From Bacillota bacterium (GTDB taxonomy: Bacteria; Bacillota; Clostridia; Christensenellales; UMGS416): a stretch of DNA of 64,000 bases. The position numbers and the translations under genes are program-made. The stretch spans positions 8,645-72,644 of the forward strand of contig JAEWRW010000036.1 of NCBI GenBank assembly GCA_023398815.1, written 5' to 3'. A model generated the notes under the pieces. That model saw nothing but the letters and a program-made list of their open reading frames with translations. It did no database searches and was not told the origin of the DNA. Shown piece after piece: positions 56,982-64,000 of this stretch (the stretch's first letter is position 1; each line of letters starts with the position of its first letter).

Positions 56982-59900
56982 ATGCCTCGTAACCCCAACA
57001 TCAAAAAGGTACTCGTCATCGGCTCCGGCCCCATCGTCATCGGCCAGGCGGCCGAGTTTGACTACGCCGGCACCCAGGCCTGCCGCGCCCTCAAGGAAGA
57101 GGGCATTGAGGTCATCCTGGTCAACTCCAACCCGGCGACGATCATGACCGACCAGAACATCGCCGACCGCGTGTACCTGGAGCCGCTGACGCATGAGGTT
57201 GTAAAGAACATCATCCGGCGGGAGCAACCCGACAGCATGCTGCCCACGCTGGGCGGGCAGACGGGCCTCAACCTCGCTGTGGAGCTTGCCGAGAGCGGGT
57301 TCCTCGATGAGATGGGAGTGCGCCTCTTGGGCACGCCGGTCGATTCCATCCACCGGGCCGAGGATCGTGAACTCTTCAAGTCCACCATGCTGGAGATCGG
57401 CGAGCCCTGCATTGAGAGCGTCATCGTCACCGATGTGGAGGCGGCGTTGGAGTTTGGCGACCGCGTGGGGTACCCGGTCATCGTGCGCCCGGCCTACACG
57501 CTGGGCGGCTCGGGCGGCGGCATCGCGGGTGACGGGCTGGAGCTGCAGCAGATCACCTCCGACGGCCTGCGCTACTCCCGCGTGCACCAGTGTCTCATCG
57601 AGAAGAGCGTGGCCGGCTGGAAGGAAATCGAGTACGAGGTGATGCGCGACGGCAAGGGCAACTGCATCATCGTCTGCAACATGGAGAACATCGACCCGGT
57701 GGGCATCCACACCGGCGACAGCATTGTGGTGGCCCCCAGCCAGACACTGCGGGACGCCGAGTACCAGATGCTGCGCACGGCGGCCATCAACATCATCAAC
57801 TCGCTGAAGATTGAGGGTGGCTGCAACGTGCAGTACGCCCTGAACCCCGACAGCATGGAGTACGCAGTTATCGAGGTCAACCCCCGCGTCAGCCGCTCCT
57901 CGGCCTTGGCCAGCAAGGCCACCGGCTACCCCATCGCCAAGGTGGCCTCCAAGATCGCGGTGGGCTATGGCCTCGATGAGATCAAGAACGCCGTGACGGG
58001 CAAGACCTACGCCTGCTTCGAGCCGACGCTCGATTATGTGGTCGTCAAGTTCCCGCGCTGGCCCTTCGATAAGTTCACCAAGGCCGAGAAGACGCTGGGC
58101 ACCCGCATGAAGGCCACCGGCGAGGTCATGGCCATCGGCGCCAACTTCGAGTCGGCCTTCCTCAAAGCTGTGCGCTCCCTGGAGCTGGGGCTCTACTCCT
58201 GCGAGTTCAAGGACGCCGCCGCCCGCACCGACGAGGAGATCGAGCGGCTGCTCCATTGGCAGAGCGACGAGCGCATCTACGTGGTGACCGAGGCCCTGCG
58301 CCGTGGGTTCAGCGAGCAGCACATCTTTGACATCACCAAGATCGACCAGTGGTACCTCTTCAAACTCCGCCACATTGTGGAGGAGGAGGAGCGCGTGAAG
58401 CGCGAGGGCATCGCCGGCCTCACAAAGGAATCCCTGCGCCATCTCAAGCGCATGGGCTTCAGCGACCAGGCCTTGGCGCGCTGGACGGGCAAAACCGAGC
58501 GGGAGATCCGCGAGCTGCGCCGGGAGCTTGGGATTCTGCCTACCTTCAAGATGGTGGACACCTGCGGGGCCGAGTTTGACGCCGTCAGCCCCTACTACTA
58601 CTCCACCTACGACGACGAGAACGAGGCGCGTCCCAGTGGCAACAAGTCGGTGGTGGTGCTGGGCTCCGGCCCCATCCGCATCGGCCAGGGCGTGGAGTTC
58701 GACTACTGCTCGGTTCACTCCATCTGGGCGCTGAAGAAGGCGGGCTACGACACCGTCATCATCAACAACAACCCCGAGACCGTGTCCACCGACTTCGACA
58801 CGTCGGATCGCCTGTACTTTGAGCCCCTGACCGCCGAGGACATGTGGAACGTGCTGGAGCTGGAGCGCCCCGAGGGCGTGTTGGTGCAGTTCGGCGGGCA
58901 AACGGCCATCAAGCTGGCCAAGTGGGTGGAGGAAATGGGCATCCCGATCCTCGGCACCTCCCTCAATGACATCAACGCCGCCGAGGACCGGCAGGAGTTC
59001 GACGCCCTGTTGGAGCGGGTCGGCATCCTGCGGCCAAAGGGTGACTCCGTCTTCACCGCCGAGCAGGCGCTGGCGGTTGCCAACCGCCTGGGGTACCCGG
59101 TGCTGGTGCGCCCCAGCTATGTGCTGGGCGGCCAGGGCATGGAAATCGCCTGGTCCGACCAAGATATTGCCGAATACATGGCCATCATCAACCGCAACGA
59201 GCAGGAACATCCCATCCTCGTGGATAAATATTTACTGGGCAAGGAGATTGAGGTTGACGCCATCAGCGATGGCACCGACATGCTGATCCCCGGCATCATG
59301 GAGCACATCGAGCGGGCGGGTGTCCACTCGGGTGACAGCATCTCGGTCTACCCGGCCTTCACCCTGTCGGAACGGCTGCAGACCAAGATCATCGATACCA
59401 CCCGTATGCTCTGCCGGGAGCTGCACGTAAAGGGGATGATCAACATCCAATTTATCGTGTATAATAATGAGTTGTACATCATCGAAGTCAACCCTCGCTC
59501 CAGCCGCACGGTGCCCTACATCAGCAAGGTGACCGGCGTACCGATGATCGAGCTGGCCACCCGGGCGGCCCTGGGCGAGCCCATCGCCGCTATGGGGTAT
59601 GGCACCGAGCTCCACCCGGCCCGGGGCATCTGGGCGGTCAAGGTGCCAGTCTTCTCCTTCGAGAAGCTGCCCCAGTTGGAGGTCAGCCTTGGGCCGGAGA
59701 TGAAGTCCACCGGCGAAGTGCTGGGCATCTCCAAAGACCTGCCGGAGGCGCTCTTGAAGGGCCTCATCGCCGCGGGCATGAGCGTGCCGCGCACCGGAAA
59801 CGTCCTGCTCTCGGTGGCCAACACCGACAAGCCCGACATCAGCCGCCTGGCCGAGGACTTGGCCTCCCTGGGGTACAACCTCTACGCCACCGAAGGCACG

Positions 59901-60194
59901 GCCCACGCCCTGAACGCCGCCTATGTGCCGGCCAACCACGTCGGGCGCTTCACCGACCCGTCGCCCAACATCCAGGAGATGCTGAAGGCCGGGCAGGTGC
60001 AGCTCATCCTGAACACCCCGACCCGCGGGCGGGACAGCGAGCGTGACGGCTTCAAGCTGCGGCGCATGGCGGTGGAGTACAAGGTGCCCTGTCTCACCTC
60101 GGTGGACACCGCCGCCGCCCTCATCCGGGGGCTGAAGCTGGGGCGGAGCGAGACTGAAATTGTTCCGCTGGGGCTCCACGATATCGACGCATAA
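56982..60194 (+). CDS. carB: carbamoyl-phosphate synthase large subunit
   Basis: 1070 aa, standard length. Two ATP-grasp halves, each with a GSGPI[VR]IGQ motif (about residues 12 and 560), an oligomerisation domain (about 400-550) and a C-terminal MGS-like allosteric domain (about 935-1070, YNLYATEGTAHAL). It makes carbamoyl phosphate for PyrB and arginine synthesis. GAGGAG precedes ATG 56982. Confidence 0.98.
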   Translation: MPRNPNIKKVLVIGSGPIVIGQAAEFDYAGTQACRALKEEGIEVILVNSNPATIMTDQNIADRVYLEPLTHEVVKNIIRREQPDSMLPTLGGQTGLNLAVELAESGFLDEMGVRLLGTPVDSIHRAEDRELFKSTMLEIGEPCIESVIVTDVEAALEFGDRVGYPVIVRPAYTLGGSGGGIAGDGLELQQITSDGLRYSRVHQCLIEKSVAGWKEIEYEVMRDGKGNCIIVCNMENIDPVGIHTGDSIVVAPSQTLRDAEYQMLRTAAINIINSLKIEGGCNVQYALNPDSMEYAVIEVNPRVSRSSALASKATGYPIAKVASKIAVGYGLDEIKNAVTGKTYACFEPTLDYVVVKFPRWPFDKFTKAEKTLGTRMKATGEVMAIGANFESAFLKAVRSLELGLYSCEFKDAAARTDEEIERLLHWQSDERIYVVTEALRRGFSEQHIFDITKIDQWYLFKLRHIVEEEERVKREGIAGLTKESLRHLKRMGFSDQALARWTGKTEREIRELRRELGILPTFKMVDTCGAEFDAVSPYYYSTYDDENEARPSGNKSVVVLGSGPIRIGQGVEFDYCSVHSIWALKKAGYDTVIINNNPETVSTDFDTSDRLYFEPLTAEDMWNVLELERPEGVLVQFGGQTAIKLAKWVEEMGIPILGTSLNDINAAEDRQEFDALLERVGILRPKGDSVFTAEQALAVANRLGYPVLVRPSYVLGGQGMEIAWSDQDIAEYMAIINRNEQEHPILVDKYLLGKEIEVDAISDGTDMLIPGIMEHIERAGVHSGDSISVYPAFTLSERLQTKIIDTTRMLCRELHVKGMINIQFIVYNNELYIIEVNPRSSRTVPYISKVTGVPMIELATRAALGEPIAAMGYGTELHPARGIWAVKVPVFSFEKLPQLEVSLGPEMKSTGEVLGISKDLPEALLKGLIAAGMSVPRTGNVLLSVANTDKPDISRLAEDLASLGYNLYATEGTAHALNAAYVPANHVGRFTDPSPNIQEMLKAGQVQLILNTPTRGRDSERDGFKLRRMAVEYKVPCLTSVDTAAALIRGLKLGRSETEIVPLGLHDIDA

Positions 60195-60210
60195 CAGAGG
60201 AGGGGAAGCT

Positions 60211-60984
60211 ATGAATCCTACGGTGGTCGCCAACCAACCGGTGGCGACCGGCATTTACAGCATGGTGGTGCGCATTGACGGCGACATGCCTGAGTTCCTG
60301 CCCGGTCAGTTCGGGCACATCAGGGTGCCCGGCAACGCGGCACTGCTGCTGCGCCGGCCCATCAGCTTCAACCGCGTGGACCGCGTGAACCAGACGGTGG
60401 AGATGATCTACCAGCTGAAGGGCGAGGGCACGCGGCTGCTTGCCACGCTGCAGCCTGGTGACACCATTGATATGCTGGCCCCGTTGGGCCGGCCCTTCAC
60501 CGTGGCTAAGACCGTGAAGACCGCAGCCATCATCGGCGGCGGCATTGGCGCGGCACCGCTCATGACACTCATCGAGGCCCACCCTGAGGTGACCTTCGAC
60601 ACGTTCCTCGGCTTCCGTGGGCGGGAGTTCGCCTACCAGTTGGAGGAATTCCAGGCCGTATCCCGCCGGTTGGCGCTGTGCTCCGACGATGGCACGCTGG
60701 GGGAGAAGGGCTTCGTGACCGATATGCTGGCAAAGGCTATGCAGAACGAGACTTACGACTGTGTGTATGCCTGTGGCCCCACACCCATGCTGCGGTCGCT
60801 TGCCAAGGTCATGGCGACCAACGACGTGCCCTGTCTCGTGTCGCTGGAGGAGCGCATGGGCTGCGGCCATGGGGCGTGCCTGGTGTGCGCATGCAAGATT
60901 AAGAGTGGGGACGAGTGGCACCACCGGCGTGTCTGCGCCGATGGCCCGGTGTTCCCCCTGCGGGAGGTGGACTTCGGTGGCTGA
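60211..60984 (+). CDS. pyrK: dihydroorotate dehydrogenase electron-transfer subunit
   Basis: 257 aa. Ferredoxin-reductase fold: FAD site RRPISFNRVD, NAD site GGGIGAAPL, and the [2Fe-2S] cysteine cluster CGHGACLVCACK...C near residue 222-245. It passes electrons from PyrD to NAD+. GAGGAGGGG precedes ATG 60211. It overlaps pyrD by 8 bases. Confidence 0.96.
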   Translation: MNPTVVANQPVATGIYSMVVRIDGDMPEFLPGQFGHIRVPGNAALLLRRPISFNRVDRVNQTVEMIYQLKGEGTRLLATLQPGDTIDMLAPLGRPFTVAKTVKTAAIIGGGIGAAPLMTLIEAHPEVTFDTFLGFRGREFAYQLEEFQAVSRRLALCSDDGTLGEKGFVTDMLAKAMQNETYDCVYACGPTPMLRSLAKVMATNDVPCLVSLEERMGCGHGACLVCACKIKSGDEWHHRRVCADGPVFPLREVDFGG

Positions 60985-61891
60985 ACCCAACTTAAAGACA
61001 ACGCTCTGCGGGGTGGAGCTGGCGACGCCGGTCATCGCGGCGTCGGGCTGTTTCGGCTTCGGCCGGGAGTTTGCCAAGTACATGGATTTGAGCGTTCTCG
61101 GCGGCATCTCGGTGAAGGGCCTGACGCCCGAGCGGCGGGAAGGCAACCCCGCCCCGCGCATTGCCGAGACGGCCAGCGGCGTCCTCAACAGCGTGGGGCT
61201 GCAAAACCCCGGCATCGACGCCTTCCTCGCCTACGGCTTGCCGGCGCTCAAGAAGTATGACACCAAGATCATCGTGAACATCGCCGGCCGTACGGTGGAG
61301 GACTACTGCACCATGGCAGAGAAACTGCGTGGCAGCGGTGTCGCGATGATTGAAATGAACATCTCCTGCCCCAATGTGGAGGAGGGCGGCGCGGCCTTTG
61401 GCACCCGGCCCGAGAGCATCCGCAAGGTTGTCGCCGCCGTCAAGCCCCTGTGCGAGCAGCCGCTGATGGTGAAGCTGACGCCCAACACCGCCGACATTGC
61501 TGAGAGCGCCCTGGCGGCGGAGGAAGCGGGGGCCGATGCTCTGTCGCTCATCAACACCTTGACGGGCATGGCCATCGATGTGGACCGGCGGCGGCCCATC
61601 CTCGCCAATGTGACCGGCGGACTCTCAGGCCCAGCCATCAAGCCCGTGGCTCTGCGCATGGTGTGGCAGGCGGCCTCGGCGGTCAAGATCCCGGTGGTGG
61701 GCCTGGGCGGCATTATGACCGGCCGGGACGCGGTGGAGTTCCTCCTCGCCGGGGCCAGCGCGGTGCAGGTGGGCACAGCCAACCTTGTGGATCCGGCGGC
61801 CTGCGTGGCCGTTGTCGATGGCATTCGGGAGTATATGGCCCGCTGGAATGTGGCGGACGTCCGCGAACTCGTGGGTTCGCTCAAGGTGTGA
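60977..61891 (+). CDS. pyrD: dihydroorotate dehydrogenase B (NAD+), catalytic subunit
   Basis: 304 aa, class 1B. FMN/orotate segments ASGCFGFG, NSVGLQNPG and the catalytic Cys in NISCPNVEEGG (about residue 131), GLGGIMTGRDAVEFL near 245. The start is GTG 60977 within the end of pyrK. It oxidises dihydroorotate to orotate. Confidence 0.96.
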   Translation: MAEPNLKTTLCGVELATPVIAASGCFGFGREFAKYMDLSVLGGISVKGLTPERREGNPAPRIAETASGVLNSVGLQNPGIDAFLAYGLPALKKYDTKIIVNIAGRTVEDYCTMAEKLRGSGVAMIEMNISCPNVEEGGAAFGTRPESIRKVVAAVKPLCEQPLMVKLTPNTADIAESALAAEEAGADALSLINTLTGMAIDVDRRRPILANVTGGLSGPAIKPVALRMVWQAASAVKIPVVGLGGIMTGRDAVEFLLAGASAVQVGTANLVDPAACVAVVDGIREYMARWNVADVRELVGSLKV

Positions 61892-61902
61892 GGAGGATGG
61901 GA

Positions 61903-62484
61903 ATGGAACTCAACAAGGCAATCGAAATCTTCAAGAAGACCGGCGTGATGCTGGAGGGGCATTTTCTGCTGACCTCCGGGCGGCACTCCAACCGCTACAT
62001 GCAGTGTGCCCGGCTCTTTGAATACCCGGAGTATTGCGAGCTCATGTGCCGCGACTTGGCCGACCGTTTCCGCGATGAGGCCATTGACCTCGTCATCGGC
62101 CCGGCGTTGGGTGGCGTCATCATGAGCTATGAGGTAGGCCGCCAGCTGGGTGTGCGCAACTTCTTTGCCGAGCGCAGCGACGACGGGGCCATGGTGCTGC
62201 GCCGGGGCTTCGTCATTCCCCAGGGCGCGCGGGTGTTGCTGGTGGAGGACGCCGTCACCACCGGTGGCTCGGTCAAGGAAGTCATCGCCCTGGTGAAAGC
62301 CGCCGGTGGCGTGGTGGCTGGCGTGGGTGCCATTGTGGACCGCAGCGCCGGCAAGGTGGACTTCGGCTGCCGGTTTGAGGCCGTCGCCTCCATGGATGTG
62401 CAGAGCTGGGAAGCTGCCGACTGCCCCCTGTGCAAGGAAGGCACCCCCGCCGTCAAGCCCGGCAGTCGGAAGGTTGCGAAGTAA
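61903..62484 (+). CDS. pyrE: orotate phosphoribosyltransferase
   Basis: 193 aa. PRPP loop VLLVEDAVTTGGSVKEVI (about residue 110) and FLLTSGRHSNRYMQC at the N-terminus; the C-terminal part has two paired cysteines (DCPLCKEG). Start ATG 61903, 6 bases after AGGAGG; ATG 61897 is possible but too close. It ends the pyrimidine operon. Confidence 0.96.
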   Translation: MELNKAIEIFKKTGVMLEGHFLLTSGRHSNRYMQCARLFEYPEYCELMCRDLADRFRDEAIDLVIGPALGGVIMSYEVGRQLGVRNFFAERSDDGAMVLRRGFVIPQGARVLLVEDAVTTGGSVKEVIALVKAAGGVVAGVGAIVDRSAGKVDFGCRFEAVASMDVQSWEAADCPLCKEGTPAVKPGSRKVAK

Positions 62485-62540
62485 CACCCTTGACAGGCTG
62501 GCGTTCCTGCCCGACAATGTTGGAAAGGGTAGGGGAGCGC

Positions 62541-62693
62541 ATGGCAAAGGAAAAGACAACGATCATCGCATTGCGTTGGGGGCTGCTGCTGGCAGCCCCT
62601 GTTCTCATTGTGCTGGGCGTGCTGCGGGGCGAGGCTCTCGATGTGTTCCGCAAGGCGGCGCTCATTTGCCTGCAATGCATCGGCATCGGGTGA
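62541..62693 (+). CDS. CD1871A-type CXXC mini-protein
   Basis: 50 aa. One transmembrane helix (about residues 10-28) and a C-terminal RKAALICLQCIGIG with the CxxC motif. Short proteins of this kind sit beside membrane 4Fe-4S ferredoxins in Clostridia; their function is unknown. AGGGGAG precedes ATG 62541. The ferredoxin gene starts 4 bases after the stop. Confidence 0.8.
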   Translation: MAKEKTTIIALRWGLLLAAPVLIVLGVLRGEALDVFRKAALICLQCIGIG

Positions 62694-62697
62694 GGCC

Positions 62698-63570
62698 ATG
62701 AAGAAACGGCGGCTTGTCCAGTGGCTCTCGACCCTGGCGCACAATGCATACCTGCCCGGCTTCTGGCGGGGGCAGATCTACACCGGCACCACCAAGCGGG
62801 TGTGCCTGCCGGGGTTCAACTGCTACTCCTGCCCTGGCGCGGTGGGGGCCTGCCCCATCGGTGCCCTGCAGGCTGTGCTCGGCAGTGTAAAGACCCAGGT
62901 GTCTCTCTATGTCACCGGCCTGCTGCTTCTGTTTGGTATGGTGGCCGGACGTTGGATTTGCGGGTGGCTGTGCCCCTTTGGGCTCTTTCAGGAGCTGCTC
63001 TACAAGATACGCAGCCCCAAGTGGAAACTTCCGGCGCGACTGCGGCCGCTGAAGGCCACCAAGGTTGTATTGCTGGTGGTACTGGTCATCCTGCTCCCCA
63101 TGTTCGCCGTCAACTTCGCCGGGCAGGGGGATCCTTGGTATTGCAAGTATGTCTGCCCCAACGGCACGATTTTCGGCGCGTTGCCACTGATGGCCACCAA
63201 CCCCTCGCTGCGGGCGGCGGCGGGGTGGCTCTTTAGCTGGAAGATGCTGGTCGCCGTCGTCACCGTTGCCCTCTGCGTGGTGCTGTACCGGTGGTTCTGC
63301 AAGTTCCTTTGCCCACTGGGTGCCATCTATGGGCTGCTCAACCGCCTGTCGGTTTACCGCATGCACCTCAACGAGCATGCCTGTGTGCACTGCGGGGCCT
63401 GTGCACGGGTGTGCCGGATGGACGTGGACCCCACAAAAAGCCCCAACAGCGCCGAGTGCATCCGCTGCGGTGACTGCGTCAAAGCCTGCCCCCACCGGGC
63501 GTTGCGGATGGGCATTTCTGTTGAGGTGGAGGACAGCCGTGAACGTCCCCACCCAGCCGAACGATTGTAA
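62698..63570 (+). CDS. NapH/NosR-like 4Fe-4S membrane ferredoxin
   Basis: 290 aa. N-terminal CYSCPGAVGACPIG, CGWLCPFGLFQE and CKFLCPLGAIYG (the CxxxCP pattern of NapH/CcoG/RnfB-like proteins) between about four to five transmembrane helices. Two C-terminal 4Fe-4S clusters: CVHCGACARVC and CIRCGDCVKACPH. It probably moves electrons across the membrane to an unknown acceptor and may work with the CXXC mini-protein upstream. Confidence 0.88.
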   Translation: MKKRRLVQWLSTLAHNAYLPGFWRGQIYTGTTKRVCLPGFNCYSCPGAVGACPIGALQAVLGSVKTQVSLYVTGLLLLFGMVAGRWICGWLCPFGLFQELLYKIRSPKWKLPARLRPLKATKVVLLVVLVILLPMFAVNFAGQGDPWYCKYVCPNGTIFGALPLMATNPSLRAAAGWLFSWKMLVAVVTVALCVVLYRWFCKFLCPLGAIYGLLNRLSVYRMHLNEHACVHCGACARVCRMDVDPTKSPNSAECIRCGDCVKACPHRALRMGISVEVEDSRERPHPAERL

Positions 63571-63606
63571 AAAACTGTTTACAAGGTTGGGTCAGAATGT
63601 TAAAAT
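63565..63606 (+). promoter_or_regulatory. rpsO promoter overlapped by a dyad
   Basis: TTTACA (63578-63583), a 17-base spacer and TAAAAT (63601-63606) with extended TGT. The perfect dyad TTGTAAA-N6-TTTACAA (63565-63584) covers the -35 and the stop of the ferredoxin gene, so it may be an operator or a terminator stem. Confidence 0.65.
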
Positions 63607-63693
63607 ACTCTTTGTGACATCAACCGCGATCTCGGTCAGCCGATTCTCCAACGGTACACTGGGACGGCGGGGGTAGTAAAAATGGAGGGAATT

Positions 63694-63957
63694 ATGGACA
63701 AACAGCGTAAGACCGAAATCATCGAGAAGTACAAACTGCACGACGGCGACACCGGGTCGCCTGAGGTTCAGATCGCTCTGCTGACGGAGCGCATCAACCA
63801 CCTCAACGAACACCTGAAGAGCCACATGAAGGACCACCACTCCCGCAGAGGGTTGCTCATGATGGTTGGCCAGCGCAGAGGGTTGCTGAACTACCTGCAG
63901 CAGGTTGACATCGAGCGGTACCGGGCCATCATCAAGGCGTTGGAACTGAGAAAGTAA
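63694..63957 (+). CDS. rpsO: 30S ribosomal protein S15
   Basis: 87 aa. DTGSPEVQIALLTERI, HLKSHMKDHHSRRGLLMMVGQRR (named in parts) and YRAIIKALELRK are S15 signatures. ATG 63694 follows GGAGG by 5 bases; ATG 63682 precedes that site. pnp usually follows, outside the window. Confidence 0.96.
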   Translation: MDKQRKTEIIEKYKLHDGDTGSPEVQIALLTERINHLNEHLKSHMKDHHSRRGLLMMVGQRRGLLNYLQQVDIERYRAIIKALELRK

Positions 63958-63964
63958 TGGAGAA

Positions 63965-63992
63965 GCGGGGGGCCCCCGCGGCGGACGCCGCC
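63965..63992 (+). other. GC-rich inverted repeats after rpsO
   Basis: GCGGGGGGCCCCCGC (63965-63979) and GGCGG-ACG-CCGCC (63980-63992) are self-complementary. The window ends before any U-tract, so terminator status cannot be judged. Confidence 0.35.
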
Positions 63993-64000
63993 GGGCAGGG

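Noticed and set aside
56790..59210. Minus-strand frame of about 800 codons opposite carB
   Set aside because: Exact antisense of a highly conserved enzyme; no start signal and no homology.

Overview
The window looks like a chromosomal segment of a high-GC, endospore-forming Firmicute of the Clostridia. The evidence is the sporulation genes (spoIIP, spoIID and a spoIIQ-like M23 gene), mcsB-clpC, ylxM-ffh, a PyrR attenuator, a CD1871A-type CXXC mini-protein, AGGAGG ribosome binding sites, frequent GTG/TTG starts, and sigma-A promoters of the TTGACA-N17-TATAAT type. Genus cannot be fixed from the sequence alone. Most genes are on the plus strand.

Layout. 1-2750: end of mcsB, then clpC. 2840-7690: an AT-richer accessory stretch with an ABC/OLD-type ATPase plus a TOPRIM-like DUF4276 partner (defence-like pair), ybaK, and a secreted BspA-type leucine-rich-repeat protein. 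7700-9650 (minus): a URO-D-family protein and an HD-domain hydrolase. 9730-13650: DUF1614 membrane protein and spoIIP, a PRC-barrel protein, a 56-aa membrane protein and an AI-2E-family permease. 13700-18000: a secreted protein of unknown function, SRP RNA, prfC and an MFS transporter. 18000-29900: plsX-acpP-rnc-smc-ftsY, ylxM-ffh-rpsP-khpA-rimM-trmD, then lgt and a membrane protein; this is the lipid, chromosome, secretion and translation core. 29900-34020: patatin phospholipase, a DivIVA-like coiled coil, degV, nitroreductase and uvsE. 34020-34380: a hairpin-rich non-coding repeat-like block. 34380-40680: a divergent carbohydrate-acid catabolic cluster. One arm is a phosphotriesterase-like hydrolase, a shikimate-dehydrogenase-like oxidoreductase, a cupin phosphoglucose isomerase and a 2-hydroxyacid dehydrogenase; the other is a GntR/UTRA regulator and an FGGY kinase. 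A shared TGTACG-ACA operator lies at both start sites and no transporter is present. 40690-49460: a HisC-like aminotransferase, murA behind an attenuator-like leader, spoIID, spoIIQ, mreB/mbl, a phosphotransferase, a short-chain dehydrogenase and a CorA-type channel. 49700-51190: lspA and rluD. 51390-62490: a complete de novo pyrimidine operon (pyrR, B, C, F, carA, carB, K, D, E) behind a PyrR attenuator, with a pyridoxamine-oxidase-fold gene between carA and carB. 62540-64000: CD1871A/4Fe-4S membrane ferredoxin pair and rpsO.

The pyrimidine block encodes every step from bicarbonate/glutamine to UMP. The most novel-looking elements are the ATPase/DUF4276 pair, the transporter-less divergent sugar-acid cluster with its operators, the murA leader with mutually exclusive hairpins, the structured block at 34045-34360, and two genes whose only Shine-Dalgarno lies inside the 3' arm of a terminator-like hairpin. 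All base-composition statements were judged by eye.
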